A stretch of 64,000 nt of DNA from Acheta domesticus (Eukaryota > Arthropoda > Insecta > Orthoptera > Gryllidae): assembly GCA_031308135.1 (NCBI GenBank), contig JAHLJT010009419.1, forward strand, positions 186,931,829 through 186,995,828, written 5' to 3'. Positions within the stretch are counted from its first letter, which is position 1; each line of letters starts with the position of its first letter. Of the stretch, positions 58,048 through 64,000 are shown piece after piece. The position numbers and the translations under genes are program-made. Under the pieces are notes generated by a model. It did no database searches. It had not been told where the DNA came from and worked only from the letters and a program-made list of their open reading frames with translations.

Positions 58048-60606
58048 CCCATTTGGACCCAATGTCATATACATAGGACGGTTGTAGTGCTTCATTTATT
58101 TCGTTATAACGAACATGTGAAGACATCTGGTGGCGATTTTGTTGCACTAATTGTGACATATAGGTTGGGGTAACTTTATGAAAACATTACATCCTCTTAT
58201 ATTGTGTTTGATTCCGAGATTTGGAGCTCTCGAATTGACTGAAGTTCAATTTTGACGCTATGTCGCAGAGTAAGTGAACAACTATTTCATTTTCTCTTTT
58301 TGTAGAAGTTAGTATTCATTTTCCCGCTAATGCATGTTTCTCAAAGGATGTGGGTATGAGTTTGTAAAGGTTATTTTTATTTTAAAAAAAATATATTGTT
58401 TACAAATACTTGTTGAATTCCCGTGTCCTCGTCCATAGGACATTGGGCACATATGTAGTATTCACTCCATTCCGTATTCTGAAGTAGTCAAGATGTACAT
58501 TTTCGTTGTGAGGTTATGTTCGTTTGTTTACATTGTTTTACACGATTTGATTTACTTTGTCTGTTCATTTAGGACAATATTTTCGCACAACTGCCGAACT
58601 TACTGAATATTTAGAAGAATTAGATGATTCAGAGTTTGAAGATCATGTGGTCAACGATAAAGTTTATATTTCCTCTGAACATTATTCCACCAGAAGCTGA
58701 TGCAGTTAGTGATAATGAACATGTTGATGATGAAGTAATTTGCGGTGAATCGGAGTCAAAATGGTCTGAAAACGGAATGTGGCTGATACAATTGAGATAA
58801 TTGGACCCGACGAAGATTTTGACGATCAAATATTGCCTCATTCATCACAATGCACTGAATCTATAGGCAATAAAGAGAAAGTGGAACAGAAAGTTCGGTA
58901 TTTTCCTAAATGGAAGAAGGTTATTGCTAACAGTAAAAATATTGTAAAAAAACCAAATAAGGTATCACCTGAAAAAATGGAAAATATCAAAAAAGATCTT
59001 GCTGGCAAAACTATTCCTGAGATATTTTTGTCTATGCTCGATCCTCTCTTAGATCACATTTTAGAACAGACGATCCTTTACAGTACTCAGAAAAATGACC
59101 ACAGTTTTTCTTTGTCCAAAGGAGATTTACTGAATTTTATTGGAATTTTCTTGTTCAGTGGCTATCACATTTTACCGAGAGAAAGGATGTATTGGGATCG
59201 TTCACCAGACTGTCATATAGATATTGTATCCAATTGTATGTCAAGGAACAGATTTTAAATGATAAGAAATTTATACATTTTAATGATAATGCTAATATTG
59301 ACAAATCAGATAGGTATTATAAAGTTTCTCTTTATGATATTACTAACCAGCAGCTTCTCAAATATGTCTTCAGTAAATATCTTTCAATTGATGAAAGAAT
59401 GGTCAAATATTTTGGACGGCATTCACTAAAACAATATATGAGAGGTAAGCCAGTAAAATTTGTCTACAAACTCTGGATGCTGTGCAGTTTTGATGGGTAT
59501 CCTTTTCGCATAATACCTTACCAGGGTCAGTTAGAGAAAAAGAATACACCTTCGTCCACTAGAGTTGTTGAATCTCTCTTAGAATGTGTTCGTAATCCAG
59601 ATGAACATGCCATATACATGGACAACTTTTTCTCCTCATATGAACTTTTTGTGACATTGATAGAGAAGGGATTCTTTGCCACAGGAACAGTGAGAGAGAA
59701 TAGAGTGGAAAATACCCCTTACAGTCTTCAACATCAATGAATAAAGAAAAACGAGGCACAATGGATAAATGTTTTGATGTAAAACATGAAATCGGAATTG
59801 TAAGGTGGCATGATAATAGAGTTGTGACCGTCGTCACAAATTTTGAATCACTTGATGCAAAAGAGGAAATTGAAAGAAGATCCAAGGGTTCCAGGAAAAA
59901 TATTCCAATACCAGCGTGCATCAAATCCCAGAACAAATACAAAAATGGAGTAGATCTTTTCGACTCTCTCATATCTGCCTATGTAACTAAAATCAATGGG
60001 AAGAAATGGTATTTCTCGTTGTTTACAAATGTTTTGAACACAATGGTGGTTGCATGCCGGAAGTTGTACAAATTTGCAGAACTTGGGAAACATGATCAAC
60101 TGATGTTCCGAAGGGAGTAAGTTTTATAAGATACGTACAATTAATTTGAACTATATTTAAGACAATCTTAAATATTCTAAATTTACAGGTTAGCTACGTT
60201 CCTTCTTGCAACAAATGTCAATGAAAAGCCTAAAACAGGACCTCAGGTGAAGAAGTTAAAAGTTCTCGCTACGATAATATAGGGCATTTAATTATAAAAA
60301 ATCCCTCTGGAAGACAATTAAGGTGTGGTTATTGCCATAACTGCAAGCCCACAACAATGTGCATCAAATGTAACAGAGGATTGTGCTCAAAATGCTTTGA
60401 GCCATACCATAAGGAATAGTAGAAATAAAAATCTGAAAATTATACATTTAATCCCAATGTCCTATGTATAGGACAGGTATTATTTCAAGACCTAAATATG
60501 ATATTTCCTCAAATCTTTCAAAAATGTAATCAGGGTACTCATCTGAATCACATATATCATGCACATCACAAAAAATTACGTATTACTAATTACGGGGCCA
60601 AATGGG
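58048..60606 (+). mobile_element. piggyBac-family transposon, complete ends
   Basis: 2559 bp between TTAA at 58044-58047 and 60607-60610. The inverted ends are CCCATTTGGACCC and, reverse-complemented from the right, CCCATTTGGCCCC. The motif CCCAATGTC(C/A)TAT recurs near both ends: 58058-58079 (plus), 58431-58447 (inverted) and 60453-60474, where GTCCTATGTATAGGAC is itself a near-palindrome. Such subterminal repeats are expected transposase-binding sites. It carries one transposase gene, broken. The site is empty in copy A. Confidence 0.95.
58260..60419 (+). pseudogene. piggyBac transposase (frame-broken, catalytic residues kept)
   Basis: Recognised from LSIDERMVKYFGRHSLKQYM, IYMDNFFSSYELF and NGVDLFDSL. 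The family's catalytic aspartates are all present: GAT 59390-59392, GAC 59621-59623 and GAT 59953-59955, with GAC 59962-59964 nearby. An acidic N-terminus precedes them. A C-terminal cysteine-rich zinc domain (60324-60410, CGYCHNC...CIKC...CSKCF) ends just before the stop at 60417-60419. Probable model: ATG 58260, intron 58270-58572 (GTAAGT...TTTAG), intron 60117-60188 (GTAAGT...TACAG). Frame changes occur near 58680, 58775, 59255, 59730 and 60270, splitting it into open pieces 58779-59258, 59192-59740 and 59737-60120. They may be true decay or uncorrected one-base sequencing errors. Family role: precise cut-and-paste at TTAA. Confidence 0.9.
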
Positions 60607-61167
60607 TTAACTCTGTCTTTTATGTTTTAACTTTTCAATGTCTTTGATAAAAAAGAAATATATTGTTCTCTTCTTGAATCCCTCATCCCTCACAAGAAAA
60701 ATCATGTACACATGTGATTTTTTAAAACTTAAAGGCTTTAAAAAAGTAACCCATATGTAATAAAATGAGGAGCATTATTTTCAACACAAAACAACACAAA
60801 ACTGTTGAAGAAAATATATGGAAAAAGTTTTGAAGAATTAAAAAATTATGAGAAAACACCAAATTTTAAACAAAATCCTCAAAGGCAGTTAGGCATTAAT
60901 GTTGGTTGCCGTTTCTGCTACATTTAGACCTCACATCAGAGTATCATTAAATCTAAATACCTGGATACCAACTGGTTAATATGTTGAAGACAAACAAATT
61001 ATTTAAATCGAGAAACGTGTGGAACAATGGATTAATTAACATTAAAAGAATACCCAAAGTATTGTATAACTCTCTATGAAAGTCGGTTAAAGATCACAAT
61101 GTAAAATCTATTTCATCGCGAGTGCCCATTGCAGAATGTTATTTCGTTGAAGTGGAGTCGATTAAAT
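60607..61167. other. AT-rich flank, copy B
   Basis: Matches 7624-8185. No gene. The last ~145 bp have a diverged second copy on the other side of the satellite (62603-62740). Confidence 0.7.
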
Positions 61168-61175
61168 GGGGCCCG

Positions 61176-62480
61176 ACGAACAAGTCCAATTATGTTGAGG
61201 ATCGACCAGCAAGTAGAATATGCGGAGGATCGACCAGCAATTCCAATATGTGGAGGATCGACCAGCATGTCGAATATGTGGAGAATCGACCAGGAAGTCA
61301 AATAGGTGGAGAATCGGCCAGCAAGTCGAATATGTGGAGGCTAGGCCAGCAAGTCGATGAAGTGGAGGATCGGCCGGCAAGTCGATGAAGTGGAGGATCA
61401 GCCGGCAAGTCGATGAAGTGGAGGATCGGCCGGCAAGTCGATGAAGTGGAGGATCGGCCGGCAAGTCGATGAAGTGGAGGATCGGCCGGCAAGTCGATGA
61501 AGTGGAGGATCGGCCAGCAAGTCGATGAAGTGGAGGATCGACCAGCAAGTCGATGAAGTGGAGGATCGGCCAGCAAGTCGATAAAGTGGAGGATCGGCCA
61601 GCAAGTCGATGAAGTGGGTGATGGATCAGCAAATCGATGAAGTGGGTTATAGATCAGCAAGTCGATGAAATGGGTGATCGACCAGCAAGTCGATGAAATG
61701 GGTGATCGACCAGCAAGTCGATGAAATGGGTGATCGACCAGCAAGTCGATGAAATGGGTGATCGACCAGCAAGTCGATGAAATGGGTGATCGACCAGCAA
61801 GTCGATGAAATGGGTGATCGACCAGCAAGTCGATGAAGTGGAGGATCGGCCAGCACGTCGATGAAGTGGAGGATCGGCCAGCACGTCGATGAAGTGGAGG
61901 ATCGGCCAGCACGTCGATGAAGTGGAGGATCGGCCAGCACGTCGATGAAGTGGAGGATCGGCCAGCACGTCGATGAAGTGGGTGATGGATCAGCAAATCG
62001 ATGAAGTGGGTGATGGATCAGCAAGTCGATGAAGTGGGTGATGGATCAACAAGTCGATGAAGTGGGTGATGGATCAGCAAGTCGATGAAGTGGGTGATGG
62101 ATCAGCAAGTCGATGAAGTGGGTGATGGATCAGCAAGTCGATGAAGTGGGTGATGGATCAGCAAGTCGATGAAGTGGGTGATGGATCAGCAAGTCGATGA
62201 AGTGGGTGATGGATCAGCAAGTCGATGAAGTGGGTGATGGATCAGCAAGTCGATGAAGTGGGTGATGGATCAACAAGTCGATGAAGTGGGTGATGGATCA
62301 ACAAGTCGATGAAGTGGGTGATCGATCAGCACGTCGATTGTGTCGAGGATCGACCAGCAAGTCGATTGTGTCGAGGATCGACCAGCAAGTCGATTGTGTA
62401 GTGGATCGACCATCAAGTCGATTATGTACAAGATCGACCAGTAAGTCAATTAAGTGGAATATTGAGCAGGAAGTCGAATA
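61176..62480. repeat. 28-bp satellite, about 46 units
   Basis: The unit is GATCGACCAGCAAGTCGAT plus GAAGTGG/GAAATGG and a short linker, 28 bp in total. Units fall into blocks: diverged at 61180-61360, GATCGGCCGGC type (61370-61500), GATCGACCAGC with AAATGGGT (61660-61830), GATCGGCCAGCACG (61845-61970), GATGGATCAGC (61980-62300), then diverged. Many units hold the dyad ATCGAC-CAGCAA-GTCGAT. Open minus-strand frames of 100-230 codons with a 28-residue period are artefacts. Confidence 0.96.
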
Positions 62481-62760
62481 AAAGATCGAACAGCATACCG
62501 ATAAAGTGGTGGAGGAACCAATAAATCGAATAGTTAATGGATCGGCAAGCAAGTGGATTAAGTGAAATATCGATGAGCAAGTTGGTTAAGTGGAGACCAA
62601 AAACATTTAATTCGAGAAATGTCTGGAAGCGTTACGGAGTAACAAACATATAAAGAATTGTATAACTATCTATGAAAGTCTATTAACGAACACATTTTAT
62701 AACCTTTTGATGTCGACTGCCCATTGCAGAATGTTATTTTTTTGACTCCGCATCACGCAT
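62481..62760. repeat. Decayed satellite units and a diverged copy of the left flank
   Basis: Degenerate 28-bp units fade by about 62600. Then 62603-62740 resembles 61000-61146: TTCGAGAAATGTCTGGAA against ATCGAGAAACGTGTGGAA, ATTGTATAACTATCTATGAA against ATTGTATAACTCTCTATGAA, and an identical GCCCATTGCAGAATGTTATT. Confidence 0.8.
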
Positions 62761-63369
62761 GTGTGGGTTGAAAATGAACTGAATTGAGAGTGTTTCGAGT
62801 ACTAGTACGCCAGAGACCTTCAAACCTTATCCCGGCTAACCTTTTTTTCATTGACGCCTACATTACTGAACCCTTACGTGATTTCTACGCTTTGTTGCTG
62901 CTGGCGGGAAGTCAATTCACACAATTTCAAGATGGAATCATGATTCGATGGAATGTTGTTTTTATGCAAATGACGTTTTGAAATCAGAAGCGTTCACAAA
63001 GCTCTAAATAACTCACTGTAAAATTTAGCTCCATGAAAAACAGCGAGCTTTTCAACTTTGTACAACGCAAATATTCAGAAGAATTTCACCGAACCCTCAA
63101 AACACGTTAGAAATTATTTTACAAAATTAATTTTGTTTCCTCTTGTGTCATGTTTATTAAAAATGACTTATTGGCACAACGTGTGCAATATTGAAGAATA
63201 TTTCGTACGAGAATTTGTAACCAAATGCGTTAGCAGCCTTATCAACTAAGTAGTTTTCGTCATTGGGAGCTGAAAGAACATAGATTTTAGAAGGAATATT
63301 AACTGATTTGAACTTTACAACTTATAACTTATAAGTCTTATCAATACTTTAGACTATCTGTTATAATAC
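62760..63369. other. AT-rich, no gene recognised
   Basis: Short frames without recognisable domains. Confidence 0.55.
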
Positions 63370-63602
63370 AATTTTAATATTAAAATAAAAGTTCCAAGAC
63401 GTTTATAGACAGTCAAAACAATAAAATTTTTGTTTATGTAATTTTTATTCATTGTAAGGCCTGATGATGGAGGAAAACTGTTCTCCGAAACGTTGCCAAA
63501 ATTGTATAATATTCATCTGTGCAATTATGTGATTTTATGATTAAATTTTATTGTTTTGACTGTCTATAAAAGTCTTGGAACTTTTATTTTAATATTAAAA
63601 TT
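63370..63602. mobile_element. Inverted-repeat element with CTGATGA-stem-GAAACG motif
   Basis: Left arm 63370-63428 and right arm 63543-63602 are near-perfect inverted repeats starting AATTTTAATATTAAAATAAA. The 114-bp centre contains CTGATGA, one T, GGAG, a ten-base loop, CTCC, then GAAACG (63462-63494). TTATAACTTATAAC-type repeats lie outside both arms (63318-63336 and 63600-63622). Same plan as 34929-35303. Confidence 0.82.
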
Positions 63603-64000
63603 ATAACTTATAACTTATAACTTTGCAAATTTCTTGTAAGTTATACTACGTGATGTTCAAGATACAAAAGCAAGGCGTGAAAAATTTAGTTGGCAGATCG
63701 CAACGAAAAAAAAGATTTTTGACTTCGACTTTGACACAACACAGAAAAACATTGGGAGGTAAACGAGCGTAAATAACATTAGCAAAGTTTAGAATTGAAA
63801 CAACAATAAACATTGAATTTTTTTCTTAATAGGATCCCATTCTCTAGAAAATACCCTTCTTTGTTTCTGTTTTTGAAATATTTTAAAAAGAAACGTGAAA
63901 GACATATTATTACCAAGAACTGCTTTGATATATTCTCAAGATGGCATCGCCACTGTCCGAATAAGCGCGCTAACATGTGGCTTCTCCGTTTAACTTACAA
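63603..64000. other. AT-rich window end, nothing recognised
   Basis: No gene or repeat family recognised after the TTATAAC repeats. Confidence 0.55.

Larger units (their letters stand above)
51511..61167 (+). repeat. Duplicated block, copy B
   Basis: Homologous to 1-8185 in the same orientation. It is longer because of the piggyBac element, and lacks the 333-bp LINE. The first ~2 kb differ by many one-base indels; the part matching 2490-7000 is much closer. Confidence 0.95.

Noticed and set aside
61162..62024. Minus-strand frames with a 28-residue cycle
   Set aside because: Translation of the 28-bp satellite; several registers open in parallel.
1..64000. CRISPR arrays, bacterial operons, rRNA genes, telomeric (TTAGG)n
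   Set aside because: The tandem arrays have no unique spacers, and composition and element types are those of an animal genome. No rRNA-like or TTAGG tracts were noticed.

Overview
The window reads as a gene-poor stretch of a large, repeat-rich arthropod genome, most likely a hemimetabolous insect (Polyneoptera-like). The clues are an AT-rich background with sharply bounded CpG/GGC-rich islands; insect-type piggyBac, mariner, Tc1 and hAT elements; non-LTR retrotransposon tails; and a tRNA-derived SINE whose tail contains TGACCTCAGCAGTTGA, which I recall (without a search) as typical of Polyneoptera repeats. I could not establish any intact host protein-coding gene. The long open frames are by-products of tandem arrays or GC-rich islands.

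Layout. Two runs of exactly 1000 N (8186-9185 and 50335-51334) divide the window into three contigs. Contig 1 (1-8185) and the start of contig 3 (51511-61167) are two copies, in the same orientation, of one ~8.2 kb block. Each copy carries a mobile element the other lacks. Copy A has a 5'-truncated LINE (7105-7437, 10-bp target duplication). Copy B has a 2.56-kb piggyBac element (58048-60606, TTAA target) whose empty site is preserved in copy A at 7624-7627. A 14-bp minisatellite is 1159 bp long in A and 401 bp in B. Contig 1 stops exactly where, in copy B, a 28-bp satellite (61176-62480) begins. The block is either an uncollapsed second haplotype placed in the scaffold or a real segmental duplication; the sequence alone does not decide.

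Contig 2 (9186-50334) is a mosaic of decayed mobile elements in AT-rich filler: two SINE families, tandem LINE 3' ends abutting (ATT)n tracts, a hAT-like element with a nested foldback, an internally deleted mariner, a LINE reverse-transcriptase fragment split by a TIR element, a solo LTR with a 5-bp target duplication, and a Tc1 element cut by the gap. It also holds large tandem arrays: 15 bp with higher-order structure, 173 bp, and 16 bp with higher-order structure. CpG islands lie near 12.1-12.5, 19.5-20.1, 21.5-22.7, 27.7-28.1 and 45.7-46.3 kb; two of them have a TATAAATA motif at the edge, so promoters of unseen genes are possible.

Most notable: the reciprocal insertion polymorphisms with clean empty sites; a piggyBac transposase that keeps every catalytic aspartate yet is broken by several frame changes; and two separate inverted-repeat elements (34929-35303, 63370-63602) that each contain a CTGATGA-stem-GAAACG motif resembling a hammerhead catalytic core.
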